A DNA stretch of 64,000 bases from JALCLA01 sp965653565 (GCA_965653565.1 CBFHAI010000012.1:34058-98057); one strand, 5' to 3'; counted from the first letter of the stretch, positions 53,068 through 62,865 are shown. Numbers and translations: made by a program. Notes: generated by a model not told the origin, from the letters alone.

Positions 53068-53427
53068 TCAGTGTGACGAATCGGATTGTCGACGTTCTTC
53101 TGCGAGCAGCTCGAGCACTTCGAGCAGATTGGCGAGTGCTTCTTCACTCGTTGCGCCCTGGGTGTGCGCTCCGCACACGCCCGGCACGCTCGCAACGATC
53201 AAACCGGTTGTTCCGTCGGTTTCCAGAAGCACGTCGCGACCGAGAATTTCTGATTCGTCCGTGCGAATTGCGACCTCAGGGTTCAACTGCCCCAACAGGT
53301 CGCACACATTCTTCTGAAGTTCGCTTAGCGTGCGCGCCTGCGTCATGTATTCCGGATGTCCGACGAGCACGCCGAGCCAGTGGCGCTTCGAACGCCAGCG
53401 AACGAACGTCGGCTCGGTCGACGCCAT
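53068..53427 (-). CDS. HicB-like (UPF0150-type) protein without a HicA partner
   Basis: This is a 119-residue protein. The C-terminal half (about 65-112; LLETDGTTGLIVASVPGVCG, then AHTQGATSEEALANLLEVLE) has the HicB/UPF0150 partial RNase-H fold pattern. The N-terminal half (WLGVLVGHPEYMTQARTLSE then LQKNVCDLLGQL) looks like a diverged version of the same pattern, so this may be a tandem HicB fold. No DNA-binding tail and no HicA toxin gene is adjacent. It sits four bases after cystathionine beta-synthase and 19 before the gamma-synthase/lyase, so it is probably co-transcribed with them. Confidence 0.7.
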   Translation of the reverse strand: MASTEPTFVRWRSKRHWLGVLVGHPEYMTQARTLSELQKNVCDLLGQLNPEVAIRTDESEILGRDVLLETDGTTGLIVASVPGVCGAHTQGATSEEALANLLEVLELLAEERRQSDSSH

Positions 53428-53431
53428 GGAA

Positions 53432-54802
<1,371 letters not shown>

Positions 54803-54889
54803 GCGCGGCAGGCGCGCCCGGCGCTCGGGCCTGGACGCACGCGATCTCGGTGGGGCCAGCGGCCGGAGGCGCGATGATACTTAGATTGC

Positions 54890-54927
54890 GGGCCGGTGGC
54901 AGCCGACGAGGTAACTGCCACCGGCCC
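54890..54927. terminator. Perfect 13-bp inverted repeat, terminator-like
   Basis: GGGCCGGTGGCAG (54890-54902) and CTGCCACCGGCCC (54915-54927) are perfect reverse complements with a 12-base loop. The hairpin lies between the end of the DUF465 gene and the start of cystathionine beta-synthase, both on the minus strand. No T-tract follows on either side, so it may slow or end transcription only with Rho, or be a regulatory structure in the cbs leader. Confidence 0.5.
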
Positions 54928-55018
54928 GACGGTGAAACTTCGCCTTGCGGCGGGGTGTTGCGGCCGACGCGCCCGGGCGGCGCGGCGGCTTCGAAACTTG
55001 TCAGTGCACGCGAACTTT

Positions 55019-55243
55019 TCAGTGCACGGCAGCGTGCTGGTCGAAAAGTCGGGTGAGCTTGTCTTTGGCGAACAATTTCTCTTTCTTCATCCGGGCCAGC
55101 GTGGCGTCGTCCACCGCCAGCACGCCCAGTTCGGCATCGAGCACCTGCTTGTCGAGTTCCCTGTGGCGCTGGTAGAGCTGCCGGAACTCGGTGTCGCTGC
55201 TGAGCAGGGCTTCGATCTCGGATTTCGGATTTGCTTCGAACAT
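55019..55243 (-). CDS. DUF465 (YdcH-like) small coiled-coil protein
   Basis: This 74-residue protein starts at the ATG at 55243, preceded by a perfect AGGAGG. It is almost all helical and highly charged: EIEALLSSDTEFRQLYQRHR, then ELDKQVLDAELG and the family's LARMKKEKLFAKDKL. DUF465 proteins are short coiled coils of unknown role, common in proteobacteria. Nothing nearby suggests a function. Longer upstream openings lack a ribosome site. Confidence 0.88.
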   Translation of the reverse strand: MFEANPKSEIEALLSSDTEFRQLYQRHRELDKQVLDAELGVLAVDDATLARMKKEKLFAKDKLTRLFDQHAAVH

Positions 55244-55658
55244 CACTGACCTCCTCTTGCGCACAAACGAACGCCCCGCGCGGCGAAGCCGAGCGAGGCG
55301 TCCAGGTTCGGGATCGAGTGCGGCGCCGGGCCTGCCATCTCGTTCTTTGCGCGGGCCGGTGGCGTCCACACGGCACGCGCCAGCGGCTTTGCCGCGGCGG
55401 TCTCCGAGTGGGCGTTGGATGGGGTCATCGGCCTGGCTTCGGTAGGCCGTGCGCGTTGGGGTACGCACGGGGAATCGAAGCTACTCTCGCGTTTCGGGCC
55501 ATGCAAGCGCGATGTTATCTGTATGATTTTTAAGGCTTTCATGACCAAGCGAACGATCGTTCACCGCGGCCTGGCCGGGCCTGCGAAAGCGCCAGAAATT
55601 CAGGCACTTGCCGCGTCCGTACGCGCCACCGTACGGACTAAGATCTTGATCCGGAAGG
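55244..55658. other. Non-coding gap with two inverted repeats
   Basis: These 415 bases lie between the DUF465 gene and the OmpA-family gene. They contain the DUF465 promoter region and two dyads: an imperfect 14-bp stem with a GAA loop at 55271-55301 (two mismatches), and a perfect 8-bp stem GTCCGTAC/GTACGGAC at 55615-55638. I see no gene. The second dyad, just past the OmpA-family stop, may help end that transcript although no T-tract follows. Confidence 0.5.
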
Positions 55659-56627
55659 CTAGCCGCCTGCGCTCCGTACGATGATTTCGACCCGCCGGTT
55701 GCGCGCCCGGCCCTCCGCCGAAGCGTTGTCCGAAACCGGCCGATCCTCGCCCACGCCCACGGCGCTCAAACGCGCCGCATCGACGCCCTCTTCGATCAGC
55801 GCCGCGCGCACCGCATCAGCACGCCGCTGCGACAGCACCTGGTTCGAATTCGCGCTGCCCTGGCCGTCGGTGTGGCCTTCGATCAGCACCTGCTGCGCCG
55901 GATGGCTCTGCACGAACTCCACCACGCGCTGCAGGTTCGCGCGTGCTTCCGGCAACAACGACGATTGGCCGCTGGCGAAGGCATCGCCGGCCAGCGTCAT
56001 CACCTGGCCGCGCGAATCGCTGCGCGCGGTCATCGATTGCAGTTGCAGCCGCAGACTGTCGGCCGCCGACATCGCCAGATCCGCTTCCTGACGCGCCAGC
56101 GCAGCTTCCTCGGCCTGGGCCTGCGCGACGCGGCGCGATTGCTCGGCCTCGGCCGACGACAATTCGCTCAGCGCGATGGCGCTCGCCGCTTCGGCCTGCG
56201 CGCGCTGCGCTTCTTCGGCGCGGGCGAGGCTCTGCAGCCGCAGTTTCTCGGCTTCGTTGCGCGCCAGCGCCGCATCGCGGCGGCTGGCTTCGAGCTCGAT
56301 GCGATCGCGCTCGCGCGACAGCTGATCGAGCTGACGCGCGGCCAGTTCGGCTTCCGCCGCGGCGATCGCGACATCGACGCGACGGCCCGCGACATAGGCC
56401 AGCGCTTCGCGTTCGCGCCGGCCGGCAAGGCGCAGCGCATCAATCGCCTGCTGCGCGCGCAGGCGCTCGACCGGCGCCAGCGGGCCCAGGCTCGGATCGG
56501 CCTCGAGATTGCGCAGCGCCGATTCGAGCCGCTGCAGTTCCGGATCGACCTTCGGCGCCGCGACGCAGATGGGGGCGGCGAAGATCAGGGTGGCGGCGAG
56601 CGCCAATTTCCAGCGGCGCAGACTCAT
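55659..56627 (-). CDS. OmpA-family peptidoglycan-binding protein with long coiled coil
   Basis: This 322-residue exported protein has a signal peptide ending near CVA-AP (residues 22-24). An alanine-rich, highly charged helical region at about 30-205 is probably a coiled coil (DUF4398-like in part). The OmpA C-terminal domain at about 210-315 shows LLPEARANLQRVVEFV, VLIEGHTDGQGSANSNQVLS, QRRADAVRAAL and EGRARNRRVEIIV, with the Asp and Arg that bind diaminopimelate. It probably ties the envelope to peptidoglycan. Its start overlaps the stop of the lipoprotein gene (ATGA), so the two proteins are likely partners. Confidence 0.92.
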   Translation of the reverse strand: MSLRRWKLALAATLIFAAPICVAAPKVDPELQRLESALRNLEADPSLGPLAPVERLRAQQAIDALRLAGRREREALAYVAGRRVDVAIAAAEAELAARQLDQLSRERDRIELEASRRDAALARNEAEKLRLQSLARAEEAQRAQAEAASAIALSELSSAEAEQSRRVAQAQAEEAALARQEADLAMSAADSLRLQLQSMTARSDSRGQVMTLAGDAFASGQSSLLPEARANLQRVVEFVQSHPAQQVLIEGHTDGQGSANSNQVLSQRRADAVRAALIEEGVDAARLSAVGVGEDRPVSDNASAEGRARNRRVEIIVRSAGG

Positions 56628-57019
56628 GGGCGGCCACCCTCGTCGAGCAACTCGCGCCGCAAGCGGGCGTTGGCTTCGGTTTGCCGGCGCACCTCCTGGC
56701 GGCCGGTGGCGGCGCGGCTGCGCGCGGTGGCCACTTCGGCGTTGAGTTCGGCGAGCTCGGCCAGCGCGCTGGCCTCGGAATAATCGCGCTCGTCCATCGC
56801 CATGCGCGCCTGTGCGAGCTTCTCCTCGGCGAAGCCCAGGTCCACCGCGGCGTATTCGTCGGCGCCGGCTTCGCGCGCGGCGACGATCGCGGCGGCGGCG
56901 CCGTTCAACAGGCCGGTGGGCGGCGGCGCGCTGGCGCAGCCGGCCAGCGTCAGCGCAATCAAAGCGATCAGCGCGAAACCGGGCAGCGATGCATGGATTT
57001 CCGGACGGGTTCGTGTCAT
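56624..57019 (-). CDS. DUF4398-type lipoprotein
   Basis: This 131-residue protein has a lipoprotein signal FALIALIALTLAGCAS (lipobox LAGC, Cys at about 28). An Ala/Glu-rich helical domain (AREAGADEYAAVDLGFAEEK then LAQARMAMDERDYSEASALA) follows, of the kind found in DUF4398 proteins that accompany OmpA-like proteins. The ATG at 57019 is chosen for the signal sequence. It is coupled to the OmpA-family gene by a four-base overlap and transcribed away from pilU. It probably sits on the inner leaflet of the outer membrane. Confidence 0.85.
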   Translation of the reverse strand: MTRTRPEIHASLPGFALIALIALTLAGCASAPPPTGLLNGAAAAIVAAREAGADEYAAVDLGFAEEKLAQARMAMDERDYSEASALAELAELNAEVATARSRAATGRQEVRRQTEANARLRRELLDEGGRP

Positions 57020-57147
57020 ATCATTGCGAAGGCAGGTGATGACGCCGCGCGGCGTCGGATCGTGGCTATTGTGGGAAGCCGGTGGCGTCGACGCAACGCC
57101 CATCGCATCCGTCCAACGCGCCGCGCGCACAACTTGGGGAGCAGTTC

Positions 57148-58275
57148 ATGGATATCGGCTATTTCCTGAAGCTGATGACGGAGAAGAACGCGTCGGACAT
57201 GTTCCTGACGACCGGCGCTCCGGTGAACATCAAAGTGGAAGGCAGGCTCTACCCGCTGGGCAATACCGGCCTGCCGGCGGGCATGGTGAAGAAGATCGCC
57301 TACTCGCTGATGGACGAAGGCCAGGTGCCGCAGTTCGAGCGCGATCTGGAACTCAACATGGCCATCGCGGTGAAGGACGCCGGCCGCTTCCGCATCAACG
57401 TGTTCAAGCAGCGCGGCGAAATCGGCATGGTGATCCGCGCCATCAAGAGCGAGATCCCGACGATCGAACTGCTGAAACTGCCCAACATCCTGAAAGACAT
57501 CATCATGGAACCGCGCGGGCTGGTGCTCGTGGTGGGTTCCACCGGCTCGGGCAAATCGACCTCGCTGGCCGCGATGATCGATCACCGCAATTCGAACACC
57601 TCGGGCCACATCCTCACCATCGAGGATCCGATCGAATTCCTGCACAAGCACAAGAAATCGATCGTCAACCAGCGCGAAGTCGGCCTCGATACGCACGGCT
57701 TCCACAATGCGCTGAAGAACGCGATGCGCGAAGCGCCGGATGTGATCCTGATCGGCGAAATCCTCGATCAGGTGACGATGGAAGCCGCGATCGCCTTTGC
57801 CGAAACCGGCCATCTGTGCCTGGCAACGCTGCATTCGAACAACGCCGACCAGACCCTCGAACGCATCCTCAACTTCTTCCCGGAGTCGGCGCACAAGAAC
57901 ATCCTGATGAACCTGTCGCTGAATCTCAAAGCGGTGATTTCGCAGCGGCTGGTGATCGGCAAGGACGGCAAGCGTCTGCCCGCCACCGAAGTGCTGATCA
58001 ACACGCCGCTGATCCGCGACATGATCCGCCGCGGCCAGGTGCATGAAGTCAAAGAAGCGATGGACAAGTCGCTGCAGGACGGCATGCAGACCTTCGACCA
58101 GGCGCTGTTCCGCATGTACAAGGAAGGCAAGATCGAACTCGAAGAGGCGCTGCGCAAGGCCGATTCGCGCGATGGCCTGGCGTTGAAGATCCGCCTGGCC
58201 GAAGGCGCGACCGGCGAGCACGATCCTTATGCGGATGCGTTCAACGCCAATACGGCGAATACCGACAGCTACTGA
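57148..58275 (+). CDS. pilU: Type IV pilus retraction ATPase PilU
   Basis: This 375-residue hexameric ATPase of the PilT/GspE family supports pilus retraction with PilT. The N-terminus YFLKLMTEKNASDMFLTTGA is typical. Walker A is GSTGSGKST (residues 130-138), followed by TIEDPIEFLHKHKKSIVNQR (Asp box). The His box is HLCLATLHSNNADQTLERIL, and the C-terminus is long and acidic, as in PilU rather than PilT. The Walker B stretch reads IGEILDQVTME (residues 202-212). The family normally has GEIRDRETM, so the conserved Arg and following Arg/Glu are changed while the catalytic Glu (204) and Asp (207) remain. No pilT is seen next to it. Confidence 0.92.
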   Translation: MDIGYFLKLMTEKNASDMFLTTGAPVNIKVEGRLYPLGNTGLPAGMVKKIAYSLMDEGQVPQFERDLELNMAIAVKDAGRFRINVFKQRGEIGMVIRAIKSEIPTIELLKLPNILKDIIMEPRGLVLVVGSTGSGKSTSLAAMIDHRNSNTSGHILTIEDPIEFLHKHKKSIVNQREVGLDTHGFHNALKNAMREAPDVILIGEILDQVTMEAAIAFAETGHLCLATLHSNNADQTLERILNFFPESAHKNILMNLSLNLKAVISQRLVIGKDGKRLPATEVLINTPLIRDMIRRGQVHEVKEAMDKSLQDGMQTFDQALFRMYKEGKIELEEALRKADSRDGLALKIRLAEGATGEHDPYADAFNANTANTDSY

Positions 58276-58305
58276 GCGGGGCGGTTGGCGGTACGGCGGC
58301 GGTTT

Positions 58306-58448
58306 GGGAATCGGGAGACGGAAATCGGGAGAAGAGCCGGGTTCTCGTGCCGCCTTCTGATTCGCCGCAGCGCGCCGCAACTTGGAATCACCGAAGGCAT
58401 CTGCGAAACCGGCTGCGCTCTACCCCCGATTCCCGTCTCCCGATTCCC
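58306..58448. repeat. 24-bp inverted repeat pair between pilU and maiA
   Basis: A GGGAATCGGGAGACGG-led arm at 58306-58329 is the reverse complement, with one mismatch, of 58425-58448. They are separated by 95 bases in the convergent gap between pilU and maiA. Sequences of this GGGAATCGGGA type recur in Xanthomonadales intergenic regions. It may act as a bidirectional transcription barrier or be a short interspersed repeat. Confidence 0.65.
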
Positions 58449-58477
58449 GCGCGCCGCACATCAGGCGAAATCCAAAG

Positions 58478-59140
58478 CTACGCCGCCGGCGCGTCAGCCT
58501 GATTCTCCGGCCGCGCCGCCAAGAATTCGGGCAGCTGTGCGCAGGCCGCATCGATCCGCAGGATGTTGGGAAACGGCGAGAGATCGACCTTGAAGCGGCG
58601 CGCGTTGTAGACCTGCGGGATCAGGCAGCAATCGGCCAGGCCGGGGTCTTCGCCTTCGCAGAATTCGCCGGTGGCCGGGTTGTCGGCGAGCATCGCTTCG
58701 AGCGCGGTGAAGCCGGTTTCGATCCAGTGCCGCGTCCATTGATCGCGCTGCTCGGACGACAGGCCGAAATCGCGTTCGAGGTATTGCATCACGCGCAGGT
58801 TGTTGAGCGGGTGGATGTCGCAGGCCACCGTCTGCGCCAGCGAACGCACGCGGGCGCGATCGCGCGAAGTTGCCGGCAGTAGCGGATGCTGCGGCCAGGT
58901 TTCGTCGAGATATTCCATGATCGCCATCGACTGACGAATCACGCGCTGGCCGTCGCGCAGCACCGGGATCACGCCCTGCGGGTTGATCGCGCGGAATTCC
59001 TCGCCGTGCTGCTCGCCGCCATCGCGGATCAGGTTCACCGGCACGATGGTGTGCGCGAGTTGCTTGAGATTGAGCGCGATGCGCACGCGGAAAGCCGCAC
59101 TCGAGCGCCAGTAGCTGTACAGCGTGAGCGTTTCGTTCAA
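58478..59140 (-). CDS. maiA: Maleylacetoacetate isomerase (zeta-class GST)
   Basis: This 220-residue glutathione-dependent enzyme isomerises maleylacetoacetate to fumarylacetoacetate in tyrosine breakdown. The thioredoxin-like domain carries the zeta-class active-site motif YSYWRSSAAFRVRIALN (residues 8-24), then NPQGVIPVLRDG and QSMAIMEYLDETWP. The helical domain has PLNNLRVMQYLERDFGL and GLADCCLIPQVYNARRF. It is the last gene of the hppD-hmgA-fahA-maiA cluster, 79 bases after fahA. Confidence 0.95.
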   Translation of the reverse strand: MNETLTLYSYWRSSAAFRVRIALNLKQLAHTIVPVNLIRDGGEQHGEEFRAINPQGVIPVLRDGQRVIRQSMAIMEYLDETWPQHPLLPATSRDRARVRSLAQTVACDIHPLNNLRVMQYLERDFGLSSEQRDQWTRHWIETGFTALEAMLADNPATGEFCEGEDPGLADCCLIPQVYNARRFKVDLSPFPNILRIDAACAQLPEFLAARPENQADAPAA

Positions 59141-59219
59141 GGCCTTGCCCTCGGCGATTCCCCGCCTTGCAGCCTAAACCCGGCGGCGCGGCCTGGGAAG
59201 GTGCGTGCGCCGGGCCGCT

Positions 59220-60215
59220 TCAGGCTTTAGCCATCACCTGTTCGATCGCACCGAACACCGAGCGGCCTTCGGCATCGAGCACTTCGATGCGAACGCGGTC
59301 GCCGAACTTCATGAAAGGCGTGAGCGGCTTGCCGTGTTCCAGGGTTTCCACCGTGCGCCGCTCGGCGAAACACGACGCTCCCAGACTCGTGTCCTGGTTC
59401 GCCACCGTGCCCGAGCCGACGAGGGTGCCGGCCGACAACGGCCGCGTTCTCGCCGCATGCGCGACCAGCTGCGCGAAATCGAACTGCATGTCGACACCGG
59501 CCTGCGGCGCACCGAACCATTCGCCGTTGATATGGGTGAGCAGTGGCAGATGCAGCTTGTTGTCGCGCCACGAATCGCCCAACTCGTCGGGAGTGACGAA
59601 CACCGGCGACAGCGCCGAACGCGGTTTCGATTGCAGGAAACCGAAGCCCTTCGCGAGTTCGTTCGGAATCAGGTTGCGCAGGCTCACATCGTTGACCAGC
59701 CCCACGAGCCGGATATGCGAGGCGGCCTCGGCCGGCAACACGCCCATCGGCACATCGTCGGTGACGATCACCACTTCGGCTTCCAGATCGATGCCGAAGT
59801 TTTCATCGCCCACCTGCACCGCATCGCGCGGACCGTAGAAGCCGGCACTCACGGCCTGGTACATCAGCGGATCGACGTAGAAACTTTCCGGCACTTCCGC
59901 GCCGCGCGCACGTCGCACGCGCTCGACATGCGGCAGGTACGCCGAGCCGTCGACGAATTCGTAGGCGCGCGGCAACGGCGCCGCCAGCGCCTGTGCATCG
60001 AGCGCGAACACCGGCTCGCCGTTCACCGTTTCGGCCGGGCTTTTCTCCAGCACCTCGTACACCGCATTCAAACGCGGCGCGCAGGTGCTCCACTCTTCCA
60101 GCGCGCGCTGCAACGTCGGCGCGATGCCGGTGGCTTTCACCGCGCGCGTCAGATCGCGCGACACCACGATCAGCGTGCCGTCGCGACCGCCTTCTTTCAA
60201 ACTGCCAAGCTTCAT
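59220..60215 (-). CDS. fahA: Fumarylacetoacetate hydrolase
   Basis: This 331-residue enzyme cleaves fumarylacetoacetate to fumarate and acetoacetate, the last step of homogentisate breakdown. The start MKLGSLKEGGRDGTLIVVSR and length match the bacterial FAH type. Metal and substrate motifs include DVSLRNLIPNELAKGFGFLQ and SKPRSALSPVF, then LVGSGTVANQD. Its acetoacetate product can feed the ScoAB CoA-transferase encoded at 23222-24678. It lies 28 bases downstream of hmgA. Confidence 0.95.
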   Translation of the reverse strand: MKLGSLKEGGRDGTLIVVSRDLTRAVKATGIAPTLQRALEEWSTCAPRLNAVYEVLEKSPAETVNGEPVFALDAQALAAPLPRAYEFVDGSAYLPHVERVRRARGAEVPESFYVDPLMYQAVSAGFYGPRDAVQVGDENFGIDLEAEVVIVTDDVPMGVLPAEAASHIRLVGLVNDVSLRNLIPNELAKGFGFLQSKPRSALSPVFVTPDELGDSWRDNKLHLPLLTHINGEWFGAPQAGVDMQFDFAQLVAHAARTRPLSAGTLVGSGTVANQDTSLGASCFAERRTVETLEHGKPLTPFMKFGDRVRIEVLDAEGRSVFGAIEQVMAKA

Positions 60216-60243
60216 GGGAATTCCGAACCAAGGTGGAGTTGCG

Positions 60244-61536
60244 TCACGGAGCGACGAAATGCTTGCGCAGGCCGGCCCAGCAGGCCTGGTAATCGCGCTG
60301 CCGATGCGGCGCGTCGAGCGCGGCCTGCGCCGGGCGGATCACCGCGCGCGTCTCGAACATGAAGGCCATGGTGTCGCGGATTTCATCGGGCTTCGCAAGA
60401 TCCGCAGTCGAAGCCTTCTCGAACGTCGCCGCATCCGGCCCATGCCCGCTCATGCTGTTGTGCAGCGAGGCGCCGCCCGGCGCGAAACCTTCCGCCTTCG
60501 CATCGTAGGCGCCATGCACCAGTCCCATGAACTCGCTCGCGATATTGCGATGGAACCACGGCGGCCGGAACGTGTGCTGCGCCACCAGCCAGCGCGGCGG
60601 GAAGATCACGAAATCGAGATTGGCCGTGCCGGGCGTATCGCTGGGCGAAGTGAGCACGGTGAAGATCGATGGGTCGGGATGATCGAAGCTGATCGAACCG
60701 ATGGTGTTGAAGCGGCGCAGATCGTATTTGTACGGTGCGTAGTTGCCATGCCAGGCGACGACATCGAGCGGCGAATGGCCGATCGAGGCGCGCCACAGAT
60801 GTCCCTGGAATTTCGCGATCAGTTCGAAGTCGCCTTCCAGGCCTTCGTAGGCGGCGTGCGGCGTGAGGAAATCGCGCGGGTTGGCCAAGCCGTTCGAACC
60901 GATCGGCCCCAAGTCCGGCAGACGCAGCAGCGCACCGAAGTTTTCGCAGACGTAGCCGCGCGCCGCACCGTCCGGCAACTCGACGCGAAACCGGATGCCG
61001 CGCGGAATCACCGCGATTTCCTGCGGCTCGACATCGATGCGTCCGAGTTCGGTGTGCAGCCGCAGCGATCCGTGCTGCGGCACGATCAGCAACTCGCCGT
61101 CGGCGTCGTAGAAATAGCGGCCCTGCATCGAACGATTCGCCGCGTAGACGTGGATGCCAACGCCGGTCTGCGACGCCGCCGAGCCGTTGCCCGCCATCGT
61201 GAAAAGACCGTCGACGAAATCGACGTCGCGCGCCGGCATCGGCAGCGGATTCCAGCGCAATTGGTCGGGCGAAACCGGACCGTCGCCGAAGTCGTTGTGG
61301 AAATCCGGCTGCGCGTGGAGGGCGAACGAGCCGTGCATCGCAGCCGGGCGAATCCGGTACAGCCAGCTGCGCCGGTTCTGCGCGCGCGGCGCGGTGAATG
61401 CCGTGCCGGAAATCTGCTCGGCGTACAGGCCGTGCTCGACACGCTGCGGGGAATTCTGGGCGAGCGGCAGTGCGCCGGAAACAGCTTCCGTTGCGAATTC
61501 GTTGCCGAAGCCGGATTGGTAGGTGCGGATATTCAT
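60244..61536 (-). CDS. hmgA: Homogentisate 1,2-dioxygenase
   Basis: This 430-residue Fe(II) cupin dioxygenase opens the homogentisate ring. It begins NIRTYQSGFGNEFATEAV and shows NRRSWLYRIRPAA, VVAWHGNYAPYKYDLRRF, PPRWLVAQHTFRPPWFHRNI with SEFMGLVHG (iron-ligand His and Glu), and GGASLHNSMSGHGPDA. Length is as usual. It is 165 bases downstream of hppD; that gap has no gene. The pathway makes maleylacetoacetate for MaiA. Confidence 0.97.
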   Translation of the reverse strand: MNIRTYQSGFGNEFATEAVSGALPLAQNSPQRVEHGLYAEQISGTAFTAPRAQNRRSWLYRIRPAAMHGSFALHAQPDFHNDFGDGPVSPDQLRWNPLPMPARDVDFVDGLFTMAGNGSAASQTGVGIHVYAANRSMQGRYFYDADGELLIVPQHGSLRLHTELGRIDVEPQEIAVIPRGIRFRVELPDGAARGYVCENFGALLRLPDLGPIGSNGLANPRDFLTPHAAYEGLEGDFELIAKFQGHLWRASIGHSPLDVVAWHGNYAPYKYDLRRFNTIGSISFDHPDPSIFTVLTSPSDTPGTANLDFVIFPPRWLVAQHTFRPPWFHRNIASEFMGLVHGAYDAKAEGFAPGGASLHNSMSGHGPDAATFEKASTADLAKPDEIRDTMAFMFETRAVIRPAQAALDAPHRQRDYQACWAGLRKHFVAP

Positions 61537-61701
61537 CGGGATCGAATCGTACGTTCTGGAGCGGTGGCGACGTCGGGCTCGATGCGCCGCGCGCTGCGAG
61601 CTCGCTCTTCATCGGTCAGTTCGGTGAGTTCGAGGCGCATCGATGGAAGCAGATCGGCTTCCATCGACCACATCGCCTCGTCGGATTCGTCCAGCCGCAG
61701 A

Positions 61702-62790
61702 TTACAACACTCCGCGCCGCATCTGATCGCGCTCGATGCTCTCGAACAGGGCCTGGAAATTGCCTTCGCCGAAGCCTTCGTTGCCCTTGCGCTGGATGAT
61801 CTCGAAGAAGATCGGGCCGATCGCGTTCTGGGTGAAGATCTGCAGCAGTTTGCGCTGCTTGGTTTCGGGGTCGGCGTCGATCAGGATCTTGTTCTTCGCC
61901 AGGCGCGGCACGTCTTCGCCGTGGTTCGGCACGCGCTGGTCGATCACGTCGAAATAGGTCGACGGCGTATCGAGGAATTCGACGCCCTGCGCGCGCATCG
62001 CTTCCACCGTCGAATAGATGTCGTCGGTGAAGCAGGCGATGTGCTGGATGCCTTCGCCCTTGTAGGTATCGAGGTATTCGTTGATCTGCGACTTGGGGTC
62101 GCTCGATTCGTTGAGCGGGATGCGCACGATGCCGTCGGGCGCCGTCATCGCCTTCGACACCAAGCCGGTCTTCGCACCCTTGATGTCGAAATAGCGGATC
62201 TCGCGGAAGTTGAACAGGCGCTCGTAGTAGTCCGACCACTTCTGCATGTTGCCGAAGTAGAGGTTGTGCGTTAGATGGTCGATGAAGGTGAGCCCGAAGC
62301 CTTTCGGATTCTGATCGACGCCCGGGATCGGGGCGAAATCGTCGGCGTAGACATCGCGGCCGCTCGGCACCAGATACAGCATGCAATCGCCGATGCCCTT
62401 GACCACCGGCACATCGATCACGCGCGTCTGCGGCCGGTGCGCGACCGGTTCGCCGCCGTTGCCGATCACTTTCGCGAACACCTCGTCGGTGGGCCGGGTG
62501 AAGCGCACCGCGAAACCGCAGGCGCAGGGCCCGTGCTGGGCGGCGAAATCGGCCGCGAACGAATCCGGATCGTCGTTGACGACGAAATTCACCCCGCCCT
62601 GGCGATACACGGTGATGTCCCGCGCCTTATGCTTGAGCACGGCGGTGAAACCCATGCGGCGGAACAGGTCGTGCAGTTTTTCGCGCGCGGCGGCCGGGGC
62701 GGCGAATTCGACGAACTCGAAGCCGTCGATGCCCATCGGGTTTTCGAACGTGGTGACCTGCATTCCGAGGTTCTTAGGCTGCGCGTTCAT
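61702..62790 (-). CDS. hppD: 4-hydroxyphenylpyruvate dioxygenase
   Basis: This 362-residue Fe(II) vicinal-oxygen-chelate enzyme turns 4-hydroxyphenylpyruvate into homogentisate. It starts NPMGIDGFEFVEFA after a short lead. It carries the iron ligands in FIDHLTHNLYFGN and HIACFTDDIYST and the C-terminal FFEIIQRKGNEGFGEGNFQA. It is the first gene of the catabolic cluster, preceded by GGGAG and a well-formed promoter (62837-62865) with a dyad in its spacer. It is divergent from a MarR-type regulator. Confidence 0.97.
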   Translation of the reverse strand: MNAQPKNLGMQVTTFENPMGIDGFEFVEFAAPAAAREKLHDLFRRMGFTAVLKHKARDITVYRQGGVNFVVNDDPDSFAADFAAQHGPCACGFAVRFTRPTDEVFAKVIGNGGEPVAHRPQTRVIDVPVVKGIGDCMLYLVPSGRDVYADDFAPIPGVDQNPKGFGLTFIDHLTHNLYFGNMQKWSDYYERLFNFREIRYFDIKGAKTGLVSKAMTAPDGIVRIPLNESSDPKSQINEYLDTYKGEGIQHIACFTDDIYSTVEAMRAQGVEFLDTPSTYFDVIDQRVPNHGEDVPRLAKNKILIDADPETKQRKLLQIFTQNAIGPIFFEIIQRKGNEGFGEGNFQALFESIERDQMRRGVL

Positions 62791-62836
62791 CGGTGTCTCC
62801 CAAGCGATTCATGGGCGCGGGCGCGCCATCCGTCCC

Positions 62837-62865
62837 CTTATAGTTTCATGTGCAACCAAAAGCAA
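62837..62865 (-). promoter_or_regulatory. Predicted sigma-70 promoter of hppD
   Basis: On the minus strand, TTGCTT (62865-62860) and TATAAG (62842-62837) are separated by exactly 17 bases, the ideal spacing. They end 46 bases before the hppD start codon. Both hexamers are near consensus. The spacer contains the 14-base dyad described separately. Confidence 0.6.
62843..62856. promoter_or_regulatory. Candidate MarR-family operator
   Basis: GTTTCATGTGCAAC is an imperfect palindrome of the form GTT-x-CA-xx-TG-x-AAC (10 of 14 positions symmetric), a usual MarR-site layout. It lies inside the -35/-10 spacer of the predicted hppD promoter and 22 bases before the divergent marR-type ATG. A bound dimer would therefore block hppD and could also repress the regulator gene. 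Homogentisate or another pathway compound may be the inducer; that part is inference. Confidence 0.55.

Noticed and set aside
53068..53427. Calling the HicB-like gene an antitoxin of a type II toxin-antitoxin pair
   Set aside because: No HicA-like small ORF lies on either side; its neighbours are close-packed transsulfuration genes.
60085..62274. Plus-strand frame of 729 codons across fahA, hmgA and hppD
   Set aside because: Spans three recognised genes on the other strand and their gaps; no domain.
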